Assembly: GCA_036641395.1 (NCBI GenBank)
Contig: JAVWEY010000014.1
Coordinates: forward strand, 1 to 35,830
DNA: 35,830 nucleotides
Origin: JAVXTH01 sp036641395
GTDB lineage: Bacteria > Bacillota_I > Bacilli_A > Erysipelotrichales > Erysipelotrichaceae
Direction: 5' to 3'
The notes below the pieces were generated by a model. That model made no database searches. It worked only from the letters and a program-made list of their open reading frames with translations, and had not been told where the DNA came from. Made by a program: the position numbers and the translations under genes. Below are positions 8,713 through 18,100 of this stretch, piece by piece (positions within the stretch are counted from its first letter, which is position 1; every line of letters starts with the position of its first letter).

Positions 8713-10285
8713 ATAAAGAATATAAAGTAATTCCATCTTTTATTGTTTCTAACACTTTAATCTTAGCAATTTGCTCTGGATCCACAATTAATGGATTTTT
8801 ATCTAAGATAACAAAATCAGCTTGTTTCCCTTCTTTGATACTACCTTTTTGATTCTCTTCAAAGTATTGATAAGCAGCATGAATCGTTATTGCTTTTAAG
8901 GCATCATAAACATCCAAACATTCATCTTTACCCATTACTTCCCCATATTTATTCTTACGCACTACAGCACATTGAATTGTTTCTAACATATTAGGTTCAA
9001 TAACCGGGGCATCTTGATGAAAGGTAAAAGTGATGTGATGACTTAAGGCAGATTTTGCCGGACTTATACAACTTGCACGAACATTACCAAAGTTTTTAAT
9101 ATGGATATCACCCCAATGAAGGATATGAGCAATAAAGAAAGATGGAATAATATGATATTTGGCAACATCATTCAATTGATCTAGATTTAGTAATTGCGCA
9201 TGAATCATTACCGCTCTAAGTAATTCAATTCCTTTATCTTCCTGATCTACTTTTGCGATTGCATCAATATATTGAAGGCATGCTCGATCCCCATTACAAT
9301 GTGCTAATATTTGCATTTGGGAATCGTTTGCTTGTTTGATGGCAAGATATACTTCTTCATCGCTCATCACCCCATAACCACACGTATCACTGTTAAGATA
9401 GGGTGTTTTCATCCAAGCCGTTCGCACTTGTGGAGAGCCATCTAAGATTATCTTATAACCACCAATTTTAAAATGCTGATGATATTTTTTAATAGATTCT
9501 GGGAAAGTTTTTTTAACTACATCCATTGATTTCATATCTGGATAAGCAACTAGATCTAATTCTAATAAATTACTATTTAATAAGCACTTATATAAACCTA
9601 CCATCTGTTCAACCATCATTCCTTCTTGAATCGTCGTAATACCATAAGATAAGTATTTCTTTTGTGCTTTTCGATAACTATCAAGCATCGTTTCAAGATC
9701 TGCCATCGGCACCTTTTTAATGCTGCTTATAAAGGCCGCTTCTTCTAAATAGCCATTACATTTACCCGATGTCTTACCAACCAAACCACCACTTGGTGAA
9801 GGCGTTGTATCATCGATTCCTAAGTTCTTTAAGGCTTGCGTATTAACTACTCCACAATGTCCTGATTGATGTTGAAGGAATAACGGATTATGAGGAGCAA
9901 TCAAATCCAATTGTTCATTACTTGGATGAACTTTCTCATTTAGTAAGTTATGATCATAGCCACATCCAATCACCCATTCACCCGCTTTTACATTATTATT
10001 ATTTATAAAAGATAATATACGATTCTTTATCTCTTCAATACTTATAACCCCATCTAAATCAACTTGCATTTGTGCACTCGCATAAGATGAAAAATGACTA
10101 TGGGCATCAATAAAAGCAGGTAACATTGTATGATTTTTTAAATCAATCAACAATGCATCTTTCGCCTGTTCACAAAGTTCTTTAAAACTACCAACTTTTT
10201 CAATCTTGTCGTCATTTACTAAAACCGCTTCAGGATTTGTATCTTCCATTGTGATAATCGTTCCATTAAAATATAGTTTTCTCAT
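8711..10285 (-). CDS. YtcJ-like metal-dependent amidohydrolase
   Basis: Protein of 524 residues matching the amidohydrolase_3 (YtcJ/imidazolonepropionase-like) layout. There is a small beta domain at the N-terminus (MRKLYFNGTIITMED), the metal-binding HxH in DAHSHF at about 63-67, further histidines in QHQSGHCGVV and LAHCNGD, a catalytic aspartate region in FTFHQDAPV, and a C-terminal return to the beta domain (GSIKEGKQADFVILDKNPL). Members hydrolyse C-N bonds in cyclic or N-acyl compounds; the substrate is unknown. It begins 21 bases after the ldh stop with no terminator between them, so the two are probably co-transcribed. A functional link to lactate metabolism is not obvious. Confidence 0.85.
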   Translation of the reverse strand: MRKLYFNGTIITMEDTNPEAVLVNDDKIEKVGSFKELCEQAKDALLIDLKNHTMLPAFIDAHSHFSSYASAQMQVDLDGVISIEEIKNRILSFINNNNVKAGEWVIGCGYDHNLLNEKVHPSNEQLDLIAPHNPLFLQHQSGHCGVVNTQALKNLGIDDTTPSPSGGLVGKTSGKCNGYLEEAAFISSIKKVPMADLETMLDSYRKAQKKYLSYGITTIQEGMMVEQMVGLYKCLLNSNLLELDLVAYPDMKSMDVVKKTFPESIKKYHQHFKIGGYKIILDGSPQVRTAWMKTPYLNSDTCGYGVMSDEEVYLAIKQANDSQMQILAHCNGDRACLQYIDAIAKVDQEDKGIELLRAVMIHAQLLNLDQLNDVAKYHIIPSFFIAHILHWGDIHIKNFGNVRASCISPAKSALSHHITFTFHQDAPVIEPNMLETIQCAVVRKNKYGEVMGKDECLDVYDALKAITIHAAYQYFEENQKGSIKEGKQADFVILDKNPLIVDPEQIAKIKVLETIKDGITLYSL

Positions 10286-10306
10286 CCTACACCTCTTTCA
10301 CAAAGA

Positions 10307-11257
10307 TTATTTAATTGCTTCTAGGGTTAATTTATTAACTTCCTTAATTGTTTCACAACTCTTATTAAACTTAGCTTGATCAATTTCATTTAAATCAATC
10401 TTAACAATTTCTCTTATTCCACCCCGATTAATAACCGCTGGAACTCCAATATATAGACCTTCTTGTCCATACTCACCATTTTGATAAGCAGATATTGTCA
10501 AGATAACATTTTCATCATCTAGAATTGCATGAATCAGATGATTTAAAGATAAACCAATTCCATAATACGTTGATTTCTTACGTTTTACAATTTCATATCC
10601 GGCTTGTTGAACTTGCGTATAAATATCATGTAACTCATTTAAATCTTTTCCTTTTTCATCTAACAATTCCAATAAACTCTTACAACCAATATAGGCATTC
10701 GTCCATGGTACAAAACTTGAATCTCCATGTTCTCCCATAATATAGGCATGAACATTATTTGAAGATACTTGTAGATATTCACTCATCATATAACGCAGAC
10801 GAGCGGTATCAAGAATCGTCCCTGAACCAATCACTCGTGCTCGTGGTAAGCCACTTACCTGTTGTGCTAATTGACTCATCGCATCAACTGGATTACTTGC
10901 GACAACTAGAATACCATCAAAACCACTACTCATAATACTCTCAACCACTGATTTCATAATTTTAGCATTACGAGTGGTTAAATCTAAACGTGTTTCATCA
11001 TCACGTTGAGCAACACCAGCACTGATTACAACAATACTTGCATCTTTACAATCATTATAATCCCCTGCTTTAATACTCATCTTTCCTCTTGCATATGGTA
11101 AGCCATGTTGTAAATCCATTGCTTCACCAACCGCTTTTTCATGATTGACATCAATTAAAACAAGTTCGTCAATGCCTCCGGTATTTAAGAAACTATAGGC
11201 CATGCTCATTCCCACAAAGCCAGTTCCAACTAGTACTAATTTTCTTTTTTCACTCAT
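10307..11257 (-). CDS. ldh: L-lactate dehydrogenase
   Basis: Protein of 316 residues, normal for the family. It has the NAD-binding VGTGFVGMS motif at the N-terminus, then AGVAQRDDETRLDL. The glutamine in this active-site loop marks a lactate rather than malate dehydrogenase, where an arginine is expected. GSGTILDTARLR and GEHGDSSF carry the substrate-binding Arg and catalytic Asp/His. The enzyme reduces pyruvate to lactate, regenerating NAD+ in the cytosol during fermentation. It is the first gene of a probable two-gene unit with the downstream amidohydrolase. A promoter with an extended -10 lies at 11295-11324. Confidence 0.93.
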   Translation of the reverse strand: MSEKRKLVLVGTGFVGMSMAYSFLNTGGIDELVLIDVNHEKAVGEAMDLQHGLPYARGKMSIKAGDYNDCKDASIVVISAGVAQRDDETRLDLTTRNAKIMKSVVESIMSSGFDGILVVASNPVDAMSQLAQQVSGLPRARVIGSGTILDTARLRYMMSEYLQVSSNNVHAYIMGEHGDSSFVPWTNAYIGCKSLLELLDEKGKDLNELHDIYTQVQQAGYEIVKRKKSTYYGIGLSLNHLIHAILDDENVILTISAYQNGEYGQEGLYIGVPAVINRGGIREIVKIDLNEIDQAKFNKSCETIKEVNKLTLEAIK

Positions 11258-11294
11258 AAATGTTCCTCACTTTCTAAAGTTACATTACATTAGT

Positions 11295-11324
11295 AGTATA
11301 GCATTCTAGTGAGATATTAACCAA
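11295..11324 (-). promoter_or_regulatory. promoter of ldh
   Basis: Minus strand: TTGGTT (11324-11319), 18-base spacer ending in TGC, TATACT (11300-11295). The extended -10 compensates for the moderate -35. It lies about 40 bases upstream of the start codon. Confidence 0.65.
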
Positions 11325-11393
11325 TCATATGCGCTTAAATATTTTAGATTATATCAACATTTGTCAATGACTTTTTTTGTGTTACATTAAAGC

Positions 11394-11429
11394 AAAAAAA
11401 TGAGAATTAGAGCATAAACTCAAACTCTC
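11394..11429 (-). terminator. terminator of the HAD-rlmCD-unknown operon
   Basis: On the minus strand an 11-position stem with two mismatches (11429-11419 with 11412-11402, six-base loop) is followed by seven Ts (11400-11394). It lies about 45 bases past the stop codon at 11476. Confidence 0.75.
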
Positions 11430-11475
11430 GAAATTAATCTGAAACCGGTATTGATTTCTATTAAAAAAATATAAG

Positions 11476-11901
11476 TTATTGTTGCGTCAATTCTAAATAC
11501 TGTCCAACCAAAACAAAGTTTTTTAAATCAGTAGCGTCCAAGCCCAAATAAATAAATAAATCATCATATATTGAAATTGCTTTATCTATTTCTTCACTCT
11601 CAACCTGAAAATAACCACTTATTATGTCGATTCCAATCATTACATTTCCAACAGAATATGTTTTAATAATTGGTACTGTTCCTTTTAAGCCTTTTCCACG
11701 AAAACGCTCATTTTCCATGACATTAGCTTTAATAACTGATTTAAAACTATTTGAATCCACTATTTGGTAATCGTACTTACTTTGAAAATAATCATCAAGT
11801 TCTTTACCGGTTTTTCTATTTGGAAGCATAGAAGAAGCATAAAGGTTAAAAAGTTCTTTCCATTTTTCAAGTTCAACTTCTGTAACCAATTCAGTAATCA
11901 T
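11476..11901 (-). CDS. conserved-looking protein of unknown function
   Basis: I do not recognise this protein. The frame opens at 11910, but the GGGAAGG ribosome binding site directly touches that ATG; the ATG at 11901 is nine bases away and is the better start, giving 141 residues. The protein is acidic and soluble with no signal peptide or membrane helix. Visible patterns are LPNRKTGKELDDYF, an MENERFRGKGLKG segment and VGNVMIGIDIISGYFQVESE near the C-terminus, suggesting a small alpha/beta fold. It starts 22 bases after the rlmCD stop and ends before a clear terminator, so it is the last gene of the HAD-rlmCD unit. Confidence 0.7.
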   Translation of the reverse strand: MITELVTEVELEKWKELFNLYASSMLPNRKTGKELDDYFQSKYDYQIVDSNSFKSVIKANVMENERFRGKGLKGTVPIIKTYSVGNVMIGIDIISGYFQVESEEIDKAISIYDDLFIYLGLDATDLKNFVLVGQYLELTQQ

Positions 11902-11923
11902 CAAATTCATCCTTCCCTAACAA

Positions 11924-13279
11924 TTATTTTAATGTTAGCAACACAACACTCTCCACATGGCTTGTTTGAGGAAATTGATCGACTAATTCCATCTCTTCAC
12001 ATTCATAATGATATTTCTTTAAATACTCCAAATCACGAATCTGAGTTGTTGGATTACATGAAATATATATAACCTGCTTTGGATTTAATTTAACTAAAGA
12101 AGATAAGAACTTCTCATCACTGCCACTTCTAGGTGGGTCAATCATCACCACATCAATTCTTTGATGGGCAGCTGCACATTTCTGCATATAGTTACCAGCA
12201 TCATCACAAATAAAACGAATATTCTTTATCTGATTCATTGCTGCATTTTGAATTGCATCCTTTACGGCATCTTTATTCAATTCAACACTAACTACTTCTT
12301 TCACATACTTCGCCACACACATTCCAATCGTACCAATCCCACTATAAGCATCCATTACAATTTCCTTGCCTTGCCATTTTATTTTAGATAAGGCTAAGTT
12401 ATATAAACGTTGTGTTTGATCATGATTAATTTGGTAAAAGGACTTTGCCGATATCTTGAATTTAAGTCCACAAAGAGTGTCTTCAACAAAACCTGGACCA
12501 TAAAGAATTCTTTCTTCTTCACCTAAAACGATACTTGTTTTACGAGTATTTATATTTTGAATAATTGTTTTAATCGAAGGATGCTTTGCACATAAACTTT
12601 GGACAAAATTCTTTCGTCCTGGAAAGTTTTGTGAAGTAACGACTAAGACAACCATTACTTGATTTGAAGTAATGGCTTTACGAATTAATACATGTCGTAA
12701 TAAACCACTACGACGATTCTCATCATAAGGTTCAATATGCATTTTCTTTACTAGATTAATAATATCTAATATTAATTTATCACTATTTTGATCATGAAGC
12801 AAACAACCTTCAAAGGGGATAATTTGATGGGAATTTTCTTCATAAAAACCCGCTAAAAAACCATGACTTCGATCACGTGCAAACGATATAATCATTTTAT
12901 TACGATAATGATAAGGATCCTCCATTCCAATTACATCTTTTACCTTTATGTTTGCTACTTTACTATGTTTAATAAGTAATTGAATTGCTTTCTTTTTCAT
13001 TATCTTTTGGGCTTCATAATCAACATGTAAAAGCTGACAACTACCACACTTGTTATAGATAGGACATTTCACAGTACATCGATTCACAGAAGGCTTTAGT
13101 ACCTTTATGCACGTTGCTGCATAACCAAACTTCAATCGTTTATCAATTCGAACCATAACTTCTTCATTCTCTAACACTTGGCTGATGAAAAGGTGATCAT
13201 TTTTTAGATTCACCTCTGCAATACCATCTGAATTTAATTGATTAATTTTTACTTTACACGTACTTCCCTCTTTTAGCAT
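11924..13279 (-). CDS. rlmCD: 23S rRNA (uracil-C5)-methyltransferase, RlmCD/RumA family
   Basis: Protein of 451 residues. An N-terminal TRAM domain (about 1-55) binds RNA. Cysteines at 68, 72, 78 and 81 (CTVKCPIYNKCGSC) fit the RumA 4Fe-4S cluster region, with another in FEGCLLHD. The SAM-binding motif is DAYSGIGTIG. DPPRSGSDEKF and the catalytic-cysteine motif YISCNPTT follow. The enzyme transfers a methyl group to C5 of uridines in rRNA; in Gram-positive bacteria a single RlmCD often does the work of RlmC and RlmD. A tRNA TrmA-like target cannot be excluded from sequence alone. The gene overlaps the upstream HAD phosphatase by seven bases, showing tight co-translation. Confidence 0.88.
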   Translation of the reverse strand: MLKEGSTCKVKINQLNSDGIAEVNLKNDHLFISQVLENEEVMVRIDKRLKFGYAATCIKVLKPSVNRCTVKCPIYNKCGSCQLLHVDYEAQKIMKKKAIQLLIKHSKVANIKVKDVIGMEDPYHYRNKMIISFARDRSHGFLAGFYEENSHQIIPFEGCLLHDQNSDKLILDIINLVKKMHIEPYDENRRSGLLRHVLIRKAITSNQVMVVLVVTSQNFPGRKNFVQSLCAKHPSIKTIIQNINTRKTSIVLGEEERILYGPGFVEDTLCGLKFKISAKSFYQINHDQTQRLYNLALSKIKWQGKEIVMDAYSGIGTIGMCVAKYVKEVVSVELNKDAVKDAIQNAAMNQIKNIRFICDDAGNYMQKCAAAHQRIDVVMIDPPRSGSDEKFLSSLVKLNPKQVIYISCNPTTQIRDLEYLKKYHYECEEMELVDQFPQTSHVESVVLLTLK

Positions 13280-13884
13280 ACTTCTTCCTCAATGATAGAT
13301 TGAACCGCTTCGCTCACTTGTTTAAAATTGTTAAAGACAACACCATGAATCCCTAACGCAATTGCTTGTTCAATATTTGCTTTCAAGTCATCAATAAAAA
13401 TACATTGAGTTGAACGCAATTCATATTTTCTTAATAAAGTCTTATAAATTTCCGCATCCGGTTTAACTAATCCAACTTCATAAGATAAAACAAAACCGTC
13501 AAATTCATCAAAGAAATTATTTATATTTCGTATATAATCATGAGATCCTGCTGATAAATTAGATAATAAATAAATCTTATACCCTTCTTTTTGAAGTGAA
13601 TATGCATAAGATAAAACTTCTTCTTTCACAATCATCATCTTCATCCAAGTATCAATCATCATTTTAATATTACTGGAATCACTAGGATGTTGTTTCAATA
13701 AGATAGCTTCACAATCATCATAATCAAGAGTTCCCTCATCTACTGCTAACCATTCAGGGGAATGAAATATGATGTCACAAAGATGTTTTCTTAATTCATG
13801 ATTCGCTATCATTTCTTTAAAATAAAGATCGGGCTGAAAATCAATTAACACATTGCCAATATCAAAGATAACATTCTTAATCAT
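13273..13884 (-). CDS. HAD-superfamily hydrolase (subfamily IA)
   Basis: Protein of 203 residues. Motif I is VIFDIGNVLIDF with the nucleophile D8 and a glycine at D+2, the DxGNV form seen in YihX-type sugar phosphatases. Motif II is LLSNLS, motif III lysine is in GLVKPDAEIY, and motif IV is CIFIDDLKANI. It has a helical cap between motifs I and II. It probably dephosphorylates a small sugar phosphate or nucleotide in the cytosol; the substrate is not predictable. It is the first gene of the unit with rlmCD and the unknown gene, with an extended -10 promoter upstream. Confidence 0.85.
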   Translation of the reverse strand: MIKNVIFDIGNVLIDFQPDLYFKEMIANHELRKHLCDIIFHSPEWLAVDEGTLDYDDCEAILLKQHPSDSSNIKMMIDTWMKMMIVKEEVLSYAYSLQKEGYKIYLLSNLSAGSHDYIRNINNFFDEFDGFVLSYEVGLVKPDAEIYKTLLRKYELRSTQCIFIDDLKANIEQAIALGIHGVVFNNFKQVSEAVQSIIEEEVC

Positions 13885-13913
13885 AGGTAGTCCCCGCTTT
13901 CTCTTGCTGCTTA

Positions 13914-13922
13914 ATTATAACA
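13914..13922 (-). promoter_or_regulatory. extended -10 promoter of the HAD-rlmCD operon
   Basis: Minus strand TGT directly before TATAAT (13919-13914), about 30 bases upstream of the start codon. No good -35 is seen at 16-18 bases, as expected for an extended -10 promoter. Confidence 0.55.
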
Positions 13923-13985
13923 TAAAGATAACCAACAAGAAGTAAAATAATCGTTAATAATTTATAATAGAAAGATTACATTTAA

Positions 13986-14013
13986 TATAAAAACGAGTCA
14001 GTATTTAACTCGT
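13986..14013 (-). terminator. terminator of the pflA-thioredoxin operon
   Basis: Minus strand: ACGAGT (14013-14008), nine-base loop, ACTCGT (13998-13993), then TTTTTAT. It lies nine bases past the stop codon at 14022. Confidence 0.7.
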
Positions 14014-14021
14014 CGCTATTT

Positions 14022-14297
14022 TTAACTAACGCTAATTTTTGATTCAATCCAAATTTCTAATATCTCTAAAGGTTGAAACCCATTCACTGAAGCAATTAGT
14101 TTACCATCACATATTAAAATAAGACACGGTAAGGATTCAATATTATATTGCTTTACTAAATCAATATTTAAACTTGCATCTAAAAAAGCTACTTCTAAAT
14201 CTGGAAAAGTTTTACTCAACTCGATTAAATTTGCTTTCATCGAAATACAGTTAGCACAACCATCAAGTGATAACTCAATTAATTTATATTTTTTCAT
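14022..14297 (-). CDS. small thioredoxin-like protein
   Basis: The best start is the ATG at 14297 (MKKYKLIEL); a GTG two codons earlier is less likely. The protein has 91 residues. It shows a thioredoxin fold pattern: a first strand, then a CxxC active site DGCANC, AFLDASLN, and the cis-proline region ESLPCLILICDGKLIASVNGF. It overlaps the last 14 bases of pflA, so translation is coupled. Thioredoxin-like proteins reduce disulfides or pass electrons; a role in keeping the activase or another redox partner reduced is suggested only by the coupling. The active site differs from classical WCGPC, so it belongs to a divergent subgroup. Confidence 0.8.
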   Translation of the reverse strand: MKKYKLIELSLDGCANCISMKANLIELSKTFPDLEVAFLDASLNIDLVKQYNIESLPCLILICDGKLIASVNGFQPLEILEIWIESKISVS

Positions 14298-15027
14298 ATT
14301 CACTCACTCTCAAAATTGTATTTGCTTCTTCAATTTCTTTCTTGCTTGGCTCACTTACCCCACGAAGTGGATAAACAATTCCCAGTTTATCATACTTTGT
14401 AATCCCCATCGTATGATAAGGAAGAACTTCAATCTTTTCAATTGAATCTAGCGTATCTAGAAATGCTCTTAGTTCTTTTAAATAAAGTGGATTACTAGTA
14501 ATACCAGGAACTAATACATGACGAATCCAGATTGGTTTATGATGGTCACTTAAGTAAGCCGCAAACTTTAAGATATTCACATTAGATTGTTTCGTTAATT
14601 TAAGATGTTCTTGATTATTAATATGTTTCATATCTAGTAAGAATAAGTCACATACTTTAATTAGTTCCGCAAACTTATCAACTAATATCTTGTTTGTTTC
14701 ATCATAAAGAATACCAGATGTATCAAGACAGGTATGATAACCTAATTTCTTCAATTCTTTAAATAAACAAATCACAAAATCAATTTGAAGTAGCGGTTCC
14801 CCTCCACTAATTGTTACTCCCCCATCCTTAAAAATATAATTCTTATATTTATTTATTTCCTTTAATACATCTTCTAAACAATAGGGATGTCCTTTATCAA
14901 AATCCCATGTATCCGGATTATGACAATATGCACAACGCATTGGGCAACCCTGCATGAAAATAACAAAGCGAACACCGGGTCCATCCACCGTTCCAAAACT
15001 TTCAAAAGAATGAATATTCGCAAGCAT
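14284..15027 (-). CDS. pflA: pyruvate formate-lyase-activating enzyme
   Basis: Protein of 247 residues, typical length. The radical-SAM cluster motif CPMRCAYC (CxxxCxxC) is near residue 29, preceded by FESFGTVDGPGVRFV, the PflA signature. TISGGEPLLQ follows (SAM binding), then LDMKH and the PflA-type HVLVPG. The enzyme uses a 4Fe-4S cluster and SAM to make the glycyl radical on pyruvate formate-lyase under anaerobic conditions. The lyase gene itself (pflB) is not in this window, although the two are often adjacent. The gene is followed by an overlapping thioredoxin-like gene. It is preceded by an extended -10 promoter at 15055-15063. Confidence 0.93.
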   Translation of the reverse strand: MLANIHSFESFGTVDGPGVRFVIFMQGCPMRCAYCHNPDTWDFDKGHPYCLEDVLKEINKYKNYIFKDGGVTISGGEPLLQIDFVICLFKELKKLGYHTCLDTSGILYDETNKILVDKFAELIKVCDLFLLDMKHINNQEHLKLTKQSNVNILKFAAYLSDHHKPIWIRHVLVPGITSNPLYLKELRAFLDTLDSIEKIEVLPYHTMGITKYDKLGIVYPLRGVSEPSKKEIEEANTILRVSEYEKI

Positions 15028-15054
15028 AACATCACCACATTTCTACTTGTTCTT

Positions 15055-15063
15055 ATTATAACA
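15055..15063 (-). promoter_or_regulatory. extended -10 promoter of pflA
   Basis: Minus strand TGT followed by TATAAT (15060-15055), about 28 bases upstream of the pflA start. No convincing -35 is seen. Confidence 0.5.
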
Positions 15064-15174
15064 CGCGATAATAATCAATCCTAAAAATATTTCTAAAAAT
15101 AAAAAAATGGAAACGCGCATCAACCCCCAAAAAATGGTACAATATAGAGTGCAGTAAACAAAGGAAGTGATAAT

Positions 15175-18100
15175 ATGGAATTCAGTGAAGAACAGATTAA
15201 AGAAATAGCCAACGATTCAAATATCTATGAAAAAGGTCTCGCATATTATAAGTCTGGTTGTGTTGTTTCGATTGATATTGATGATTTCTCTCAAAAAGAA
15301 GATATCCTAGTCAATTCAACGCTTAAAATAGATAAAAAGTATTATGAAGTTAATATCGCAATTGACCGCGATGATTATATTGTTCGTGCTCACCTATGTA
15401 ATTGTGTAAAAGATTCCCCAATTGCCATGTGTCCCCATATCATTGCTGTTTTATTTAAAATGCAAGATCAAAATGATCGAAAACAAGTCCAAAAAACAGA
15501 TTTACCAGTGATGAATGATCCCTATGTTGCATCTTTAATTCAACAATATGAACATGAAAATATATACTCTGCACTTGCTTTAAGTCTAAATGAAAAGATT
15601 CAATTAGAACCAGTGATTGAAATTAAGGCAAATAAAATTGCTTCTGTGACTTTAAAAGTTGGGAAAGAAAAGAAATATATTGTTCGTGACTTTTTTAAAT
15701 TCTTTCAAGATATTGAAGAAAGTGCTAATGTACGTTATGGGAAAGACCTAAGTTTTGTTCATAATCTAAATAGTTTTGATGCGAGTGCACGTATTTTAAT
15801 TCAGTTTTTAAGTGCTCATCTTCATGATAATTTATACTACAGTGAAAATAATTCTAATAATATTATGAGTGATCGTCGTTCTTTATGCTTAACCCCTAAT
15901 TCTTTAGATGAATTCTTTTCTTACTATATTGATCAAGATGTTATGTTTCGCTATCAGGAAAGATTACTTACAAACGTAAAATTTATTGATAAGAATCCTG
16001 ATTTTGTATTAACCGCTCATAAGGATGAAGATGAGATTTATCATTTTGAATTAAATGAATATCATTTTAAAATACTTCAAGGAAATAACCACAGTTATAT
16101 TTTATGGAACCGCTATTTATATCGTTGTGAAGAATCTTATTCAAAAGCATGCGCAAAAGTGCTTGAAGCTTTTCGTAATAAAAGTGCAGCCCTTGATTTA
16201 AATAAAGAACAAATGCCTGCTTTTTATAATAATGTTTTATTTAACATTCAAGATTACATGAATCTAATCGGTGATGATATCAGTGAATTTGCACCTTCGC
16301 CTTTGGTTTGTCGTTTATATTTAGATATGCCTAATCTACAAACGATTAGTGCTCGTCTTCTTTATAATTATGGTAATATGGAATTTAATGCCTTTGAAGA
16401 TATTAACCATCCAGCCCGTGATGTAAAAGCTGAAATCATGGTACGATTATTATTAATGCGTTATATGACATCAAGTGATGCTCATCAAGGTTGTGCTTTT
16501 CTAGAAAATTCACAAGATTTAATGTTTGAGTTCTTTCATCATGGTTTAGAAGAACTAGGTAAGTATTGTGAAATATATGGTAGTGATACATTTAAGACAA
16601 TGCAAGTTAAAGAACGTGTTTCTATTTCAATGGGAGTTCGTTTAAAAAGTAATTTGTTAGAGATTAATTTTGATACTTATGATTTCCCAATTGAAGAATT
16701 AGAGAATGTCTTAAAAGCATATCGCTTAAATAAAAAGTATTATCGGATGCGCAATGGTTCCTTTGTGAATATTGAAGATAGTGCTTTAAAAGAACTTTCA
16801 CAGATTATGGATGGTATGAAAGTAAGTGATCAACAATTAAGCAAAGGAGTCTTAAACGTTCCTAAATATCGTTCACTCTATTTAGATAATAGTATGAAAT
16901 CAAGTAATATGATGAAAATTGAACGTGATCATGGTTTCAAAGATATTATTAAAAGTATTAAAAATATCCAAGATAGTGATTATGAAGTTCCCGCTAATCA
17001 AAAAGATATTCTACGTAATTACCAGAAAACTGGATTTCGCTGGTTAAAGACAATGGCCGTATATGGCTTTGGTGGCATCTTAGCCGATGATATGGGTATT
17101 GGGAAAACCTTACAGGTTATCACCCTTCTTGAGGATCAAAAGCAGTGTGAGCCGGGAACCATTTCACTTGTCGTATGTCCTTCTTCATTAATCTTAAACT
17201 GGGAAAGTGAAATTAGGAAGTTCTCTTCTTCTTTAACTTCAATTATCATAAGTGGTCATAGTGAAGAACGCCTTAAACAGATTAAGAAGATTAAGGATTA
17301 TGATATTGTCATAACTTCTTATGATTATTTAAAACGTGATATTGAAGCCTTTGAAGGCTTTGAATTCACTTATCAATTTATTGATGAAGCACAATATATT
17401 AAAAATCATAATACGAAGAATGCCCAAAGTGTTAAACAGATTAAAAGTAAACATCGTTTTGCCTTAACTGGAACCCCAATTGAAAATTCACTTGCGGAAT
17501 TATGGTCTATCTTTGATTATTTAATGCCCGGTTATTTATTTAATTATGCTTATTTTAAAAAAGAATATGAAGTTGCGATTGTTAAGGATCATGACATGCA
17601 AGCACTTGCTTCCTTAAAGCGATTAGTTGAACCATTTATTTTACGAAGAGTTAAAAAAGATGTATTAAAAGAACTTCCTGAAAAGGTTGAACGAACTTTA
17701 TTAGTTGATTTAAATGATGAAACAAGAAAACTATATAATGCGAATGTAGCCTTAATTAAAAAAGATTTAAGTTCAATTTCAAAGCAAAAGTTTAACTCAA
17801 GTCATATAATGATTCTATCAATGCTAACAAGACTTCGTCAATTATGTTGTGATCCTCGTCTTATCTATGATAACTATCAAGATGGATCCGCTAAATTAGA
17901 TGCTTGTATGGAACTAATTCAAACCTGTCTTCAAGCTCATAAAAAGATTCTTATCTTCTCTCAATTTACATCTTTATTATCAATTTTAGAGAAGGAACTA
18001 GAAAAAGAAACAATTCCTTATTACTTATTAAAAGGCTCTACCCCTAAGTTACAACGTCAACATTTAGTTAATAGTTTTAATGCAAATCAAATCCCTGTCT

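Noticed and set aside
11348..11367. TTGACA and TATAAT upstream of ldh as a promoter pair
   Set aside because: They are separated by only eight bases, too close for a sigma-A promoter; the TTGGTT/TATACT pair at 11295-11324 is spaced correctly.
14284..15027. Possible glycyl-radical enzyme operon
   Set aside because: No pflB or other glycyl-radical enzyme frame lies near the activase in this window.
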